A stretch of DNA of 64,000 nt, from positions 186,001-250,000 of the forward strand of contig MU004183.1 of NCBI GenBank assembly GCA_010093605.1. The letters are read 5' to 3'. The position numbers and the translations under genes were made by a program. The DNA is from Lophium mytilinum. Its lineage: Eukaryota > Ascomycota > Dothideomycetes > Mytilinidiales > Mytilinidiaceae. The notes under the pieces are model-generated. The model searched no databases, had not been told where the DNA came from, and worked only from the letters and a program-made list of their open reading frames with translations. Shown piece after piece: positions 11,143-23,476 of this stretch (position 1 is its first letter; each line of letters opens with the position of its first letter).

Positions 11143-12591
11143 TTAGCCTGCGACAGACTGGGGTCCATAGCCAGGTGCCATGAAATAGGAGGGCTGCCTC
11201 TGGGTACAATACATGCAAGAGCAGTTGACCGGGTGATTGCTCCAGCCCGGTGCGTTGTACTGAGGCGTGTAAGCAGGCGGGCCGTAGTTGGCCGGCTGCT
11301 GATGCGGCTGAGACTGGTGCGGTGGCTGAGACAGCGACGAGAAGCCAAACATGGTGCGTCGCGAATAGCCTTCGGGCGGCGCCCAGGTACCCGGTCCACC
11401 ATAGTACTCCGGAGTTGTCGGTCCTGTGGTTGGGGCCGACGCAGGAGAGTGGTCAGTCGCAGAGCGCGGAACCAGCCACGGATCATACTGTGAGTACGCA
11501 GGAGTGCTGTACTGAGACTGTTGTGGCTTCGGGGCGAACTCATACGCAGGAACAGGTGGATTGGCGTACTGTTGCTGGAGGGGTGTGGGTGGCAGCGGCT
11601 TGTTCTGGTTGAGAACCCGCTGGCGCTGGACCGTAGTATCGATGGGGCTGAGCTTGTTGGGGCGATTGAGCTGAACCAGCTGATAGTCCTTCCAGTGCTC
11701 ATTCCACGAACACCAACCTTGTTGTTCCGCGGGATCGCGATGGAGCTTGAAGTCAATAGCAACCAGCCATTCCGTCTCCAACTCATTCAGAACGCGCACG
11801 GCGATGCCGCTAACCTCAGCCCAGGACCGATTGATGAAAGTGTTATCATCCAGGAACTTGCTGCCCAGGATCAATGCAACGGTGAGGGTGCGATACACGT
11901 CAATTCCGACAGGCTCGCCTCCAGTGGAGAGCATGGTCACCCGCGAGCACAAGTAGTGCAAGCTGAGCAAGATAGTAGCCGAAGGCAGTCTGGTCGCACA
12001 CAGAACTTGATGAATCCAGTTACGGTATGAGGTCGGGAGCTCTTTGCCTGGGATTATGCTTCGCATTACGTCAATGTCTGCAAGGCAGATGGGGGAAAAG
12101 TAGAGTTCGTACATTCCATGAGCCATGGCGGTGACAAAGTCAGTCATGACCTCCATATCATAGTCCAGCTTTGCGGACACTCCACCAACGGACTTGTCTT
12201 CCTTGGGCGGCTGAGTGGTGCGCTGATTCTGCTCCAGCGAGCGTCGCGGATGCATCGCCGGCTCTCCCATGCGAGGAGCGTTATGGACGCGCATTGGCGG
12301 CAAGATGGGCGCACCCATGGGCTCATAGTAGGAGCTTGAGGGTGGCATGGCTGGGGGCGCATTGCTGAGGTAAGTGCCGGCCTGCGGGTACATCGGAGGA
12401 ACCGCAATAGACAGCTGGCCATAGCGATCGGCGAAGTCGAAACCATCATCCTGTCGGTGGCCCTGCTGGCTGGGGTACTGCGGCTGCTGGTACTGCATGT
12501 TGCCACAGGCGTTGGTGTTGTAGCTGGGAATGAATTCTGGAGGAGTTAAAGGCAACTGCCGGGGCATGTTGCGAGGGTAGAAGGATGGCAT
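11143..12591 (-). CDS. Cyclin-like protein, Clg1 type
   Basis: This is a single-exon frame of 482 aa. The start ATG at 12591 (MPSFYPRNM) is used; the frame stays open upstream only through a GTG. A cyclin box spans roughly residues 145-290, with an ELYFSP motif, the helix LPSATILLSLHYLCSRV, and a conserved segment ending FLDDNTFINRSW. The flanks are low-complexity and rich in Pro, Gln and Tyr. The architecture matches fungal Clg1-like cyclins, which partner Pho85-class kinases in nutrient and autophagy control. The role is inferred from the family. A CTAAC...CAG acceptor just upstream (about 12641) suggests an intron in the 5' leader, so the transcript probably begins well upstream in the GC-rich region. 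Confidence 0.85.
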   Translation of the reverse strand: MPSFYPRNMPRQLPLTPPEFIPSYNTNACGNMQYQQPQYPSQQGHRQDDGFDFADRYGQLSIAVPPMYPQAGTYLSNAPPAMPPSSSYYEPMGAPILPPMRVHNAPRMGEPAMHPRRSLEQNQRTTQPPKEDKSVGGVSAKLDYDMEVMTDFVTAMAHGMYELYFSPICLADIDVMRSIIPGKELPTSYRNWIHQVLCATRLPSATILLSLHYLCSRVTMLSTGGEPVGIDVYRTLTVALILGSKFLDDNTFINRSWAEVSGIAVRVLNELETEWLVAIDFKLHRDPAEQQGWCSWNEHWKDYQLVQLNRPNKLSPIDTTVQRQRVLNQNKPLPPTPLQQQYANPPVPAYEFAPKPQQSQYSTPAYSQYDPWLVPRSATDHSPASAPTTGPTTPEYYGGPGTWAPPEGYSRRTMFGFSSLSQPPHQSQPHQQPANYGPPAYTPQYNAPGWSNHPVNCSCMYCTQRQPSYFMAPGYGPQSVAG

Positions 12592-15240
12592 GACCGATGC
12601 AGTCGCAATAGCACAAGAGGAACCGGCGCAAGACACCCTGAGGGGTTGTTAGCTTGTGGAATTGGCCAAGTTAGTCAAGCCCACGTACAGTTTCCTCTAC
12701 TCCCGACCGAAGGAAAACCTGAGCGCACGCTCTTGAGCGAACCGGCGGACGCGGGCTAATAAGCTCCTCTCATGCACAAAGATGATTGCTGTAGAGTGTT
12801 TTGCCAAAGGAAGCCGATCGGAAAAATGTGGTGGAGCTCGTGAGTCTCAACCAGACAATGCGGCGGGGCCGTTAGAGTTTGTGATGCGGAGAGAAGAATG
12901 TGGTTTGTTGATGGCGCGAGTGTTGGCTTTCCACGGGTAGAGGTGAATGTCGGTCGCGTCGTCGGTCAACGTCGAGCTTTGCTGGGTGACGCGGAAGAGT
13001 CAAGGCGACGGAGGCGTGACGTGTTCAGACGCTCAATACGGACTCCAGGACGAAGCCTAAATCAATAGATCGCCACTGGAAGGCAGATGGAACCGGGCGG
13101 AGAGACGTAAACGTGGGCTCCCCGAGGTCGCGGCTGACAAAGGAAGAGGAGATGCCGAATGAAGGATGCAGCAGGCGCTGACCGCTGGAAGAGGAGCAAT
13201 GCAGGTCGTGAAGTCGAAGCGTGTCGTCAAGTCCGAGGGCGTTGTGCCGACGTGGTGTTGTGCAGGGCGCGGCGGAGGTGGAAGGGGTCGAGACGGGCGG
13301 CTTTTTTTGGCTCAGCGAAGAGTCCGTCTCCGGAGAAGCGCAGCGACTCAGCCACCTGGGAGAGAGAGTAGACGAAGGGTCGGGTCCTTGGCCTGCGACG
13401 CGCAGCACACGACGAGCGGCGTGCGGAGGGAAGAGGGTGGCGGAAGGAGGGTGGTGGTGATGGAGAGCGATGGAGGAGGAGAGACAGAGGTCGACGGGCA
13501 ACGGGTTGCAGGGTGAAGTGGATGTGGATGTGTGGAGGCCAACGAACCTGGCAGTCGGCTCACGGGCGGCGAGAAAAGCTGAGCGTCGCCGGATGACAGA
13601 GACGCTCGGGCCGGCCAATCAGCGGCCGCCTGGTTTCCACACCCACAGAACGGCCAGGACCCCTTTTTCGACCTGATTTCGGCCGTCCACGGCTAGAGCC
13701 AACGAAGGGCCCTTGGACTCCCAATGCTTCGCCTCCGTCAGCCCGCGGCACGCACACCACCACGGCCCGCCCAGCGCTGCGAGAACTGCTGGGAGAGCGG
13801 CCTCAGTGGCTCCAGCATCCTCCCGACCAGCCTCAGTATCAGGGGAGACCAGAGGGCGCAGAGACACCGCACCACCATCACATTACAGCACAGCGCTTCA
13901 GCGTCCTGCGTCCTGCGACGGTACGCCTGCCCTCTCGTTGCCGCCACTGGCGACCCAACTCCCTCGTTCCAGCAGCCGGCCACGTCGGAAGGCCACGAGC
14001 GGCTACTGCTCGCAAGCTGCAGCCCGTGCTGAAATCAGCGTGCAGCAGCGGCTGCCTCATGCTTGAGACAACGTCGTTACGAGTCACGATGGCAGGCAAG
14101 TAAATTTAGCTCTGTTCGGTCCGCGCAGACGATACATATATTGACTCCCGATACCGCACGCGGCCTCGCACTTATTGGCCCTGTCTTTGCGGCCACTGGC
14201 GACCTTGCTCGTGCCCACCACCACCCCACTGCTGCGTCTGCGTTTCTGCATCTGTGGCCTCGAAGTGGTGCCGCCGTCGCCTTTCGCCCGTTGTCCCTGG
14301 GTCGGGCTCCCGCGAAACGACGTCAAGCAACAGCAGGTGAAGCTCCGAGGATGATGGAGCAACTCGGGACGCGGACGGCTAGCAAGGTTTGTTCGGGGGA
14401 ACGACCAGGCCAGGGCCGATGGCAGCGCTGCCATCACAGTTTGGTTGGAAATCGAGAAGTCATAGAGCGAGAGGCAAAAAGCCAGACTCACCACTCCGTC
14501 ATACAGCGGTCCTCGTGCCGTCTCTGCCCACGATGGCGGTGGGTGAACATGCATACCAAGACACCACCCGTTTCTTTTCTGGCTAGCAGCCAAATCAAAG
14601 GCCCAGCACGTGAAATCCTTCCCTGCTCTTCGAGATCGGCAGCCCAGAAAAACTCGTTGTCTGTCACGGCCATGGCAACTCGGTGACCGACCAGCCCAGA
14701 CCAAGTCCCCATACTCACCCAAATTCTAAACCCCATCTGAAGCCGCGCATAACGCTGCCAGGCAACAGAGAACATCCTTTTCGGGGATTGAATGTTTCTG
14801 CCTGTAGTCCTCGTGTTTCTGACGCGGCCAGCAATCACCGCCATCTGCCGCTGAGGGGCACGGCTCACTTGCGTCGTGTGTTCTTCTCAGCCCGGATTTA
14901 CCGTTAACATCGTCAGACTATCCAACCGGCTGTAATTCGGAGTGGGAGCCTATCCCACTCTGACCCAACAAACACATCCACTTCAGCCAGAAGGAGACGA
15001 ACGTCCGACTCGCATATGGCTCCAATAATGGATGGCCATCGCCTTTTTCAATTAGCGTCACACAGTGGCAATGTACTAATCAAATTCGTAGTTTTCAATG
15101 CTCATGTGACTGTCATTATGGACCATCCTGAACGCCGTAGAGGTATCAACCGTGGTATTCAGCAAGCTACCTAAGAGACAGGTCCCCGTTATGCATGCAG
15201 CAAATGATTCATTTCCGTTCCAAACTTTTGAAGTCGTAGC
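12592..15240. other. GC-rich non-coding region (long promoter/leader of the cyclin gene)
   Basis: The stretch holds overlapping open frames on both strands (for example 13025-13618, 13560-13763, 14063-14686, 14084-14722). They mirror one another and translate to Arg/Ser/Pro-rich low-complexity sequence, as expected of GC-rich DNA rather than genes. CT-rich tracts on the minus strand fit a fungal promoter and 5' leader for the cyclin gene. The last 500 bp should hold the 3' end of RPL7. A small gene or non-coding RNA cannot be excluded. Confidence 0.45.
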
Positions 15241-16753
15241 CTAGTTCATCTGCTTGATGAGAGCATTGATCTTGTCCTCGCGGTTGCCCAAGTCACCACC
15301 TTCGATGAAATGCTTGAACTTCCTCGGTCGGAACCCACCGGTAGGGTTGCTCAGCTTGAACGGCCACAGGAAGTTGCTGGCCTGCTTGAAGTTGGGGCCG
15401 ACGGTGAAGATCTCGTGGATCAGGTCCTCCACACAGATGATGCCGTACTTGCCAAGGGACTCCTCAATGATAGCGTTGTCGGTCAGCGCGATGCGCTGCT
15501 TGTCGATCTTGCCGTAACCACGCTTGTAGACGAGCTCACGCACGCTCTTGAGGTTGGGGTATCCGTAGGCGACGAAGGGCTCGACGATCTTCAACATCTC
15601 TGAGGTGGCCTTGGTGAGGCGGACGAAGACACCGTTGTTGATCTGGAGAAGACGCAACAGCTGGAGCGTCTTCCTCTTCTTGGGGTCGATCTTGTTGATA
15701 CTAGTACATCATTAGCAAAATGTTGTAGTTTGACGAAGGCAAAGATGCGGCATACCCCTTGATGCGGACGACGAAGACGAGCTTGGGCTCAGCCTCGACG
15801 TAGTAGGATCCCTCCTGCTTGGCTTCCCTAGAGAGGCGGATCTTCTCCTTCTCTACATCGCGGTATTCCTTGACGTAAGACTCGGCGCGCTTGAAGATGA
15901 CGGCACGCTTCTCTTTGTTGGCCTGTGGAAACTTATCAGTATAGTTCCAATGCGTAACGACATGCAAATGCATTTTGGGAGGTTGAATGATCAGTCCCGA
16001 AAGATGGTTAACAAGACGACAGCATTGACCTGGGTCTAGTCGTTATGATTGGTAGGTATCATCACCATATTCTCTCTCCCAATTGCGAGACATGCGAGAG
16101 TATTTGCCTACCTTGCGCTTCTTCTGAAGATCCGCAGCCCGGGTCTCACGTTCCTTCTCCTGGGACTTCCTCTTCCTAGACAGCTATGAGTATGTGATGG
16201 CGGTGGAGCGGATCGAGGGCTGGCTTACTTCAAGAGGGTCTCCGGGACGAGGATGGAGTCCTTGGTGGGAGCGGTCCTGTGATACACGAGAATGGTCAGA
16301 ATGGTCTGGTGAACACAAACAGTGTACAGTCCGAGAAGAGAATTGCAGCCAGTGCGGCATTCTCAACTGGAGGTTGAACTCGATAATATGTATTTGATCG
16401 ATGAGATAGTACAATGTCATGGCAATGCTGATGAACAGCGCGCGTACGACAATTGACCTGCCTCAATCGACAAGACCCCGAACAGATGTTCGAGAAGAGA
16501 TGCGCGTGCCCCAAGTGCGACGGCATATAGATTTGAGGAAGAAGAGTTGCTTCATTCCCAATACCCCGATCTCACATTCTAACAAGATGAGCAGCTACGC
16601 CCATGCTTGAGAGGACTGAGACGCAGGAAGAATCGAGCTGGCGCTGGCGAGCAGCGGGCCCAGCGAGAAAGACCGCGACCATCTGAATTGCATCTCGGAT
16701 ATCAGCACAAGAGAGGCGGAGCTACTCACGAGGTCTTCTTGGTGGGAGACATG
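15241..16753 (-). CDS. RPL7: 60S ribosomal protein L7 (uL30)
   Basis: The five exons are 16753-16731, 16276-16229, 16175-16112, 15922-15756 and 15700-15241, giving 253 aa, the normal family length. The protein begins MSPTKKTS, then [17 protein letters not shown], a basic N-terminal extension. The uL30 core includes [18 protein letters not shown] and [17 protein letters not shown], and the protein ends INALIKQMN. It is a cytoplasmic large-subunit component that binds 5S/25S rRNA. The first intron is long (454 nt), as is common for ribosomal-protein genes, and intron 3 (15923-16111) appears to host a box C/D snoRNA. Exon phases are fully consistent. Confidence 0.97.
15987..16071 (-). ncRNA. Predicted box C/D snoRNA in RPL7 intron 3 (snR39-family-like)
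   Basis: On the RPL7-coding strand the intron holds a perfect C box GTGATGA (16065-16059) and a D box CTGA (15994-15991), about 75 nt apart. A short GAAU/AUUC terminal stem can form outside the boxes. Just upstream of the D box is a 13-nt guide whose complement is CCCGAAAGATGGT (plus strand 15996-16008). From memory this is a highly conserved stretch of eukaryotic LSU rRNA. The fifth base before box D pairs with the G of CCCG, which I take to be yeast 25S G805. Yeast RPL7 introns host snR39 and snR59, which target the same neighbourhood. No clear C'/D' boxes were identified. Confidence 0.8.
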
Positions 16754-16955
16754 GCTGCTGTTGTCGGAGTGCGGGTTAGTTGGCGTCGACGAAGGGGAAG
16801 CTGCGAAGGAGGTGAGTAAAATTTCGCGTGTGGCCTTCCAATTTTTCGGAACAGCTGTCGGGCCGAGTTCCTGGGCGCTAATCCCTGCTACCTCTCTACT
16901 ACCTAGGCCCCCCCTCCAAGCAATCATCGCTCATCAACGACCGTAACTATACAAC

Positions 16956-17808
16956 ATGTCCTCAAATCGACGCGGTGTTGGCCTTAGCGCCTTCACTCGC
17001 AGCCATATTAGCACCGCACAATATGCCTCCCACGGCAGCGCCCTACGGTCCGCCCAGTCGGACTCCCTCCAAACCCAACTCTCCGTCTTCCAGCAGCTCC
17101 TCCACCAGTTCAGTATCACGCACGCCAAAGACATTCGCTCGAATCCTACCTTCCGCGCCGAGTTTGCGCGTATGTGTAACGCCATCGGTGTCGACCCTTT
17201 GGCGTCTTCACATCACAAAGCAGCCGGTGGTGGGGGCAAGGACGGTGGCAGCTTTTGGGCGCAGATGCTCGGAGGCAGCGTGAATGACTTTTACTTCGAG
17301 CTGGCAGTACGTGTGGTGGAGGTTTGTCGAGATACTCGGGCAGAGAACGGAGGCATAATAGCGGTTGCCGAAGTACGGCAGCGCGTTCAAAAGGGCAAGG
17401 GCATTGGAGGGGGAATGGAGGTTTCAGAGTACGTGAATGGCTTTCATAAAGCTTTCTGGTCATCCGGAATGTGAACTTACATTTTTTTCCAGCGACGACG
17501 TTCTCCGCGCCGTATCCTCCCTCAGTCCACTCGGATCAGGCTTCACCATCATGAAGCTCGGCCACAATCAGATGATCCGCTCCGTTCCCAAGGAACTAAA
17601 CACCGACCAGACCACCGTTCTAGAAGCTATACAGGTCCTCGGATATATCACCACATCAATGTTGCAGCTCAATCTCGGCTGGACCCGCGTTAGGGCTATG
17701 GCTGTGATAGATGACCTCATGACCGACTCGCTCGTCTGGGTAGATCGCCAGGCTGAAGAGACGGAGTACTGGTCACCTACGTTTATTCACGAGGCGGCAG
17801 GGTCATGA
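16956..17808 (+). CDS. SNF8: ESCRT-II subunit SNF8/VPS22 (EAP30)
   Basis: There are two exons, 16956-17428 and 17493-17808, giving 262 aa, close to the usual 250-260. The N-terminus MSSNRRGVGLSAF is the typical EAP30 beginning. An N-terminal coiled-coil helix (QLSVFQQLLHQF) and two winged-helix domains follow, with conserved segments FYFELAVRVVEVC and LGSGFTIMKLG. The protein joins VPS25 and VPS36 in ESCRT-II on endosomes and helps sort ubiquitinated cargo into multivesicular bodies. It is transcribed divergently from RPL7, only about 200 bp away, so the two share a compact promoter. Confidence 0.95.
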
Positions 17809-18832
17809 GATGCGTAGATTATCAATACGTTCATACCGCGAGATGGTCGTAGCCTCCATGGCTACGCCAATGTTTTTTGCGACAGAGTCGTAGGAAACAC
17901 TATCCTCAAACAAGATGCCAGTAGAATGCTGTAGCAACTACAAATACGCTGCATATCCGAGCCGAAACCCTGCCATCCTGGGAGGCGAATACCTAGAGAC
18001 AGAGGGTGTGATCACTACCCTAGATACGATCTTATGAAGAATCAACCGGCGAAATTCGACGAAGGAATGGATACTAATTCTATCTCCGAAGTCGGAACCT
18101 GGGCCTTTGAGGCTTAGGTAGCGTGTGATTCTATCTATCGAACCATGGATAAGTCATTCACTTCATATAGCGATGTATGCGAAGTACAAGTAAATCTTTT
18201 CTTTTGCTGCCCAGCTCAGATACAATGGTAACTATTTTCTTCTGCTGTAAACACCACAGCAATTTCAAAATGTAAAAGTATTCAAGCAGTAAGCTTCGGT
18301 CATAAAAGCAGACCTCAGAAGAACACAAAGGTAGATTTATTAGACTGTCAATGCGGCACCTTTGTGGCACTGGCAAGATATGAGACAGGGGGTCATCTTC
18401 GAACAAACTCTTGCCTCCATCTCCAAATGTATTTGTGCAGCGACTTTCTAGCAGTTTCCTTACGTCTGCTTCAAAGGCTCGGATCCATCACGAAGCACCA
18501 GAGTACATCACTCCTCATCCCGATCTTAGCCTGACCGTGATCATCCGGCCTTTTCAGGAAGCAATTTTGCATAAGTTAGAGATATCAGATATGTTGAGGG
18601 ACGGATGTGCTATGGGCATAGACCTTATGGTCTTCCGGCAGGCGCAGGTAGAGCTCGTTCCCTCGCCTCGGTTTCTCTTTCCCCGTATTGCAATTCAGCA
18701 AGAGTCGTCCTATGCATTGTCAACAGTCACGGCCAACCATCTAGTCTCCAACAAGTCGTCACTCGTTATTCGCGTTCCCAACTTCTATCCTACACCTATC
18801 ACCACATATCCGCCAGTCCTGTACAACATAGC
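17809..18832. other. Intergenic region
   Basis: The stretch lies between SNF8 and the Ser/Pro-rich gene on the same strand. An open frame at 18411-18893 shows no recognisable domain. No repeat or RNA gene was noticed. An additional upstream exon of the next gene could lie here. Confidence 0.45.
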
Positions 18833-21078
18833 ATGCCTACTCAGAGCAATGCTCATGAGCCAAGACAAATTCACGTCACCGAGATACCTGTAGCCAAGTC
18901 CTCACATCCCCTTCCTAACCGTCCGAAAGAAGCCAAATGTCACGACTGTCGCATCTGGGAACCGTCGAACCTGGAAGATAGATTTCCAGCAATTCCTTGC
19001 GGGCACCATCCTCGCTCTAATCCGAACGGTGAGATTTACGCCTGATGAGATCGTTGATCTCTCACTTCTAACGAATGACTACAGAAAACCGTTTCAGTAT
19101 TCTAGCGCAGCTAGACTCGCGAGGCGAAAAGTCTAGCTGGGCTTTCGACTTCATCCCACCCTCAAAACGTTTCACTGCGCGACGCCGGGGTAAAAGAGGT
19201 GGAAGACATAGCAAGACGAAGGCCAAGCAGGGACTGCGACCCGACATCTTCGATGACCTGTTCGCAGACTTGAGATCCAAAGACACATCTAGCACTATAG
19301 GCGGTGTCTCGAGTGGGAGTCCAGCCAAGACCAACGACATCCCTCAAAGCCGCAAGTCAGAGGTACCGCAAAACTCACCGAGCAGAGTGGAATCCGTCGG
19401 ACCAGCTCCCCATGTTTGCTCTATCACAAAGCCTCCACCTGCTCGGTCTATCTTCAGCCGTCAAAGCTCGCAATCCATACAGCCAACAGTCCCTAATCTG
19501 ACTCTCGGGCGTCGAACGCCACCCATCCACCCACCACTTCAGACGCCATCCTTTCAACAGTCCCGCTTCTATCTACCGGCTACCTTCAGCCCCGGAGTTC
19601 CCTCACCGAGCTTATCCCCGATCCTTAAGAAGACTTTGAGTCGTCGCTCGTCGCTCTCCACAACTTCAATTACATCAACTACGGGCGGTGCTACTAACCA
19701 TCCTCGACTACATCTCCTACAAGATGCCTCCTTCGCTACACATACCGATAGGGAAAAACACAGCAATGACTATGCCAGGACCACCACACGCCGCAACTCC
19801 CGCTTCTTTCCCCACCGCGCTGCCGCGGCCGCTGCTATCCGGGCCCTCTCGCTGCCGCCGTCTACTCCAGTCACCCCTCTACATTATAGAAGTAAGAGCT
19901 CCTGCGCGACAACGCCGTGCTCTCTCCCTCCCAGTCCACCGCTAGCCCTCGAGCCATCTCTTACTCCGCCCCTAATTCTTGAGCCAATACCCACACCGCC
20001 GTGGGTCACTTCCCCCCTCTGCCATCCCAACGCTTTACCTTCCCCCACGCCGTCTCCATCTAGCACCGCTCGTGCTCTCAGGGACTACATTTGCGTTTCC
20101 AATAGTCCAACGGCCAGTGCTAGTGTCGTTGTCACGCCTTCCCCTTCTACCCCCTCAACCCCTCCATCTTCGAACTGGAGGACATGGCAAGACTGCCGAT
20201 ACGAGTCCGTTTCTACCTCTCCTTATCCGCCTGAAAATCCGTACTCGCCTATCGATTCTGTGCCTTCTGCTGAAGGAGGATGTCCGGATATGGACGCGGG
20301 TGAGACTCCTGAGATTCTGCACAGGCCCAACTCCAGCGACCCAGCACCGGTTGGCTGTCCAAGCCCCACTCCACCCCCACTGACAGTTGAAGAGAGGGCA
20401 TCTCTGACAAAATTCTTGGCAATGGGACATGCGGAGCCGTGCTGGTGCCGCAGCACTCAAGCTTCGGTCACATCAACGGAGGTCCTTCCCACACCGAGTC
20501 AGCTGTTTGCGGTGCAGCAGTCTATCGCCTCATCTTCCACCACTCCGGCAGACCCGTCCCTACCATCTGAAACATTACTCTCAACGTCTCCAGACGTCTC
20601 CAGCTCTATCGAATTTGAGCACATCCTCCCCTCGCCTACCGCTTTTGACGCCGATGGCGATGACGATGATGGATGGACTCTACTGCACGACGAAGCGAGA
20701 GTTGGGCGGCCGGTTGTGCGACATGTCACTACTCCGTTGACTAGGACGCGTCCAAGGGGCCCGAAATGGCGGTGTCGGATACCTGTTCCTGCGTCTTCTA
20801 TCCCGCTTTCGAAGGGAAAGGAGAAGGAAAAGGAGAAGGAAGAAGAGGATATCGGCATGGAAGAGTGGTGGTATCTAGAATGTGATAGTGACACGAAAGT
20901 GGAGAAGGGAGAGGGTAGTCGACAGGCTGTGGAAGAGACTTGTGAGAAATGCGAAGAGCGAGTGTGTAAAAAGGGTTGGTGCGGGTGCGAGTGGGAGTGG
21001 TATTGGCCGAGTTTAAAAGAGGCCAGGGAGATGGGGTGGGAGAAAGGAAAGGGGAAGGGGAAAGAGAAGGTTGTGTGA
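18833..21078 (+). CDS. Uncharacterised Ser/Pro-rich protein with Cys clusters at both ends
   Basis: The two exons, 18833-19028 and 19085-21078, join at a 56-nt intron with a CTAAC branch site and give 729 aa. No known domain is recognised. Exon 1 encodes KCHDCRIWEP followed by a Cys-Gly-His-His near residues 35-60, a possible small metal-binding site. Next come a basic patch (ARRRGKRGGR) and a long disordered Ser/Pro/Thr-rich region. An acidic DGDDDDGWTLLHDEARV segment and a Lys/Glu repeat follow. The C-terminus contains CEKCEERVCKKGWCGCEWEW, with six Cys. An AATAAA at 21190 may be the poly(A) signal. The start is the ATG at 18833, which has A at -3; an earlier exon is possible. Confidence 0.65.
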
Positions 21079-21375
21079 GTGATTGAAGGAAGAGAGTAGG
21101 ACTGTTCGAGTGGATAAGGTGGTTAGGCTGAGTTGGATGGACGTTTCGTTGGGTCGTGGTCAGTTTTGTATTGTTACCTGAGTACCGAGAATAAATGATA
21201 TAATATCCTCAAGTTTCACTGCAGTGAGTAAAGGCTGCATCAATCTACTCATCTGTTTCTAACATCCAGGATCACAGATAGATATCGTAAAGGATCACGT
21301 GAAGCGCGACGTAACCGCGATACCGCGTCTACACTAATCTCAATCTAGTGCACGCGACATCAGCTCATCTCCCCC

Positions 21376-23476
21376 ATGTTCCGGCCTCGAATATGTTTGA
21401 TCCGACAACCTTCTCGCCTCGTTGCAAGGACGAATACTCAATCGCAATCTTCTCTAACAAACAACCGTCATCTCCGTCGGGTCTCGAATCACGGAAAGTA
21501 TATACTCACTACTGAAGCATGGCATGCACCCACATTAATTGCACCGCTAAAAATCTTTAGTATTACATCTATGGAGACTCCACTCGACCCAGGGACGACG
21601 CCTTTCATTCCATCCGACCAGGAACACTCGAGTCCATTTTTTGGGAGCGCGAAGTCTGCGCTATCGCTTCCTGCGAGTACACAGGAGGTTATGGATGAGA
21701 CTGTGGAGCTGTCCGGTCTTGACAAGAAGCGCAAGAGACCAGCATCTTGCGAGGGCATTGAACTATCCAGCCATGTTAGTATGAAGCGTGGCAGATCAGG
21801 GAGATCAGGGAGATCATCGTCGAGCACATGCTTCGAGGTGGTTGAGCCAATAGAGGGTCAGGATGGCATGGGCATCAACCCAAACAGCCAAGCTGAGGCT
21901 GCCGCTGTCCAAAAGCAACTGGAAATTGAGACTGGTTTACCTCCGGGGAACAAGACGCTAACCCCGGAGGATGAGAGGGACGATAAATCTACCGAGACGA
22001 GCGATGATGAATCCACCGAGACGAGGGACGATGAATCGACCGAGAGCGAGGAAGAATCCACGACAAGCTACGAACCGCAACCGGACCTAAGCATTGTAAT
22101 AGACCTAGCAGGCGACCGAAAGCTGATCATACGGGGACATGCGGACTTACAAGCTCTCATCTCCACACCCTGTGTCCGCCGGATAAGTAACTTTTGGAAG
22201 TCGCTCTTGGATACAGACGTTACGGAGCCCGTGGTGGAGGAATTTGACTCAAAAAGCGTTCTAATTTTGTTAGATATTGCCCATGGAAACATGCGCTACG
22301 TCCCGGAGCATATGGAAGACCCCGCTATGCTCCTTAAGATTGCCTTCCTCTGCGTTAATTACGGCGGGATTGAGCATATCAGACCATTCTTACGCGGCTG
22401 GGCCTGGCCAATTATATCGTCCACGATGAAACCAGATAATGAGGAGTGGCTTTTCATCTCTTGGGTATTCGGATACAACGACACTTTCGAAGCGGCGACT
22501 CGGCGTATCGCTCTCACTGCCAATTCAGACGAAGATATATTTTCGATTGATGGAAACCCCCTTGCTGCAGACTCGGCATTCGAAGATGCTGAAAAAGGCG
22601 TGTACCGCATTATCCTGGGTACGAGATCTTACACTTTTACCCCTTGCTAGAGCCCGCCGACCTGCGCAACTTTTCTTTGTAACATGACATATCTCCATCA
22701 TGTTTATCAGCTTATCAATAAGGCAAAATCCTTATGCTAATCATATTCCAGATAATGTTAGTCGTGTTCGTTCCGGGATCATCAACGAAATACTGGATGT
22801 CTGTCATAAATATGTTGAAGTTCTCTCTAAACCAGGCCGGACCCGTTGCAAGCTCACCTCCGGGTCCACAGTCTGTGAATCTCTAGCTCTTGGATGCTTG
22901 GTCAAGGGCTTGACCGCATTGAAACTATGGCCTCGGCGCCCAGATCCCAAAAAACTGATAATCAGCGTCCACAATCTGATCCTCAAGCTCCGGACGGTAT
23001 TGCTCATTGGCAATGGCAGCCACACAGAAAAGTGCGACCATAATACCGACTTCCACGAAGCACTAGCGCTATGTTTGAGCTCTGACGACGCCCTCCTCGA
23101 GCAGAAAGGTCTATGGTTTCCAACGACTGGCTTTAAAGCCCTCGAAGATGAGCACGAGAAGCACTTCGAAAGCTTCAGACTAAGAACCTCCGAGGTAGAT
23201 CCTCTAATTTGGAAAAGCAAAGCCCTCATGGACATGGGTTTCGTGGAAAGGGACGAGATTGGACTGATCTATAAACCGCAAGATGATGGTACGACTCTCG
23301 TCATCTGCCCCGAAGAGAATTTCGTCTACGATAGCGACTGCGACGAAAGCAACTGGAGTGATGACAATTCCGTTATCGACTTGAAATTGATATCGCAGCC
23401 GGACGAGGAATATCTGGCGCCAGGCTACGAGAGCGGCTGGGACTCCGATGCACCTATGAACGACGATGCGGACTAA
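21376..23476 (+). CDS. BTB/POZ-domain protein
   Basis: The exons 21376-22618 and 22752-23476 join in frame across an intron whose donor is GTACGA and acceptor ATTCCAG, giving 655 aa. The ATG at 21571 (METPLDPGTTPF) would give 590 aa and may be the true start, because the first 65 residues look like leader sequence. An acidic STETSDDESTET repeat near residues 210-240 precedes a BTB-like fold: LSIVIDLAGDRKLIIRGHADL through VLILLDIAHGN and LLKIAFLCVNYGG. After the splice, IILDNVSRVRSGIINEIL continues the usual BTB C-terminal helices. The tail is acidic. Such BTB proteins are abundant in filamentous fungi and their roles are largely unknown. Confidence 0.75.

Noticed and set aside
13025-14722. 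Overlapping open frames on both strands in GC-rich DNA
   Set aside because: They mirror each other, translate to low-complexity Arg/Pro/Ser sequence and have no domain or intron support.
16277-16730. Further snoRNA in the long first RPL7 intron
   Set aside because: No C box matching RTGATGA was found on the coding strand of that intron.
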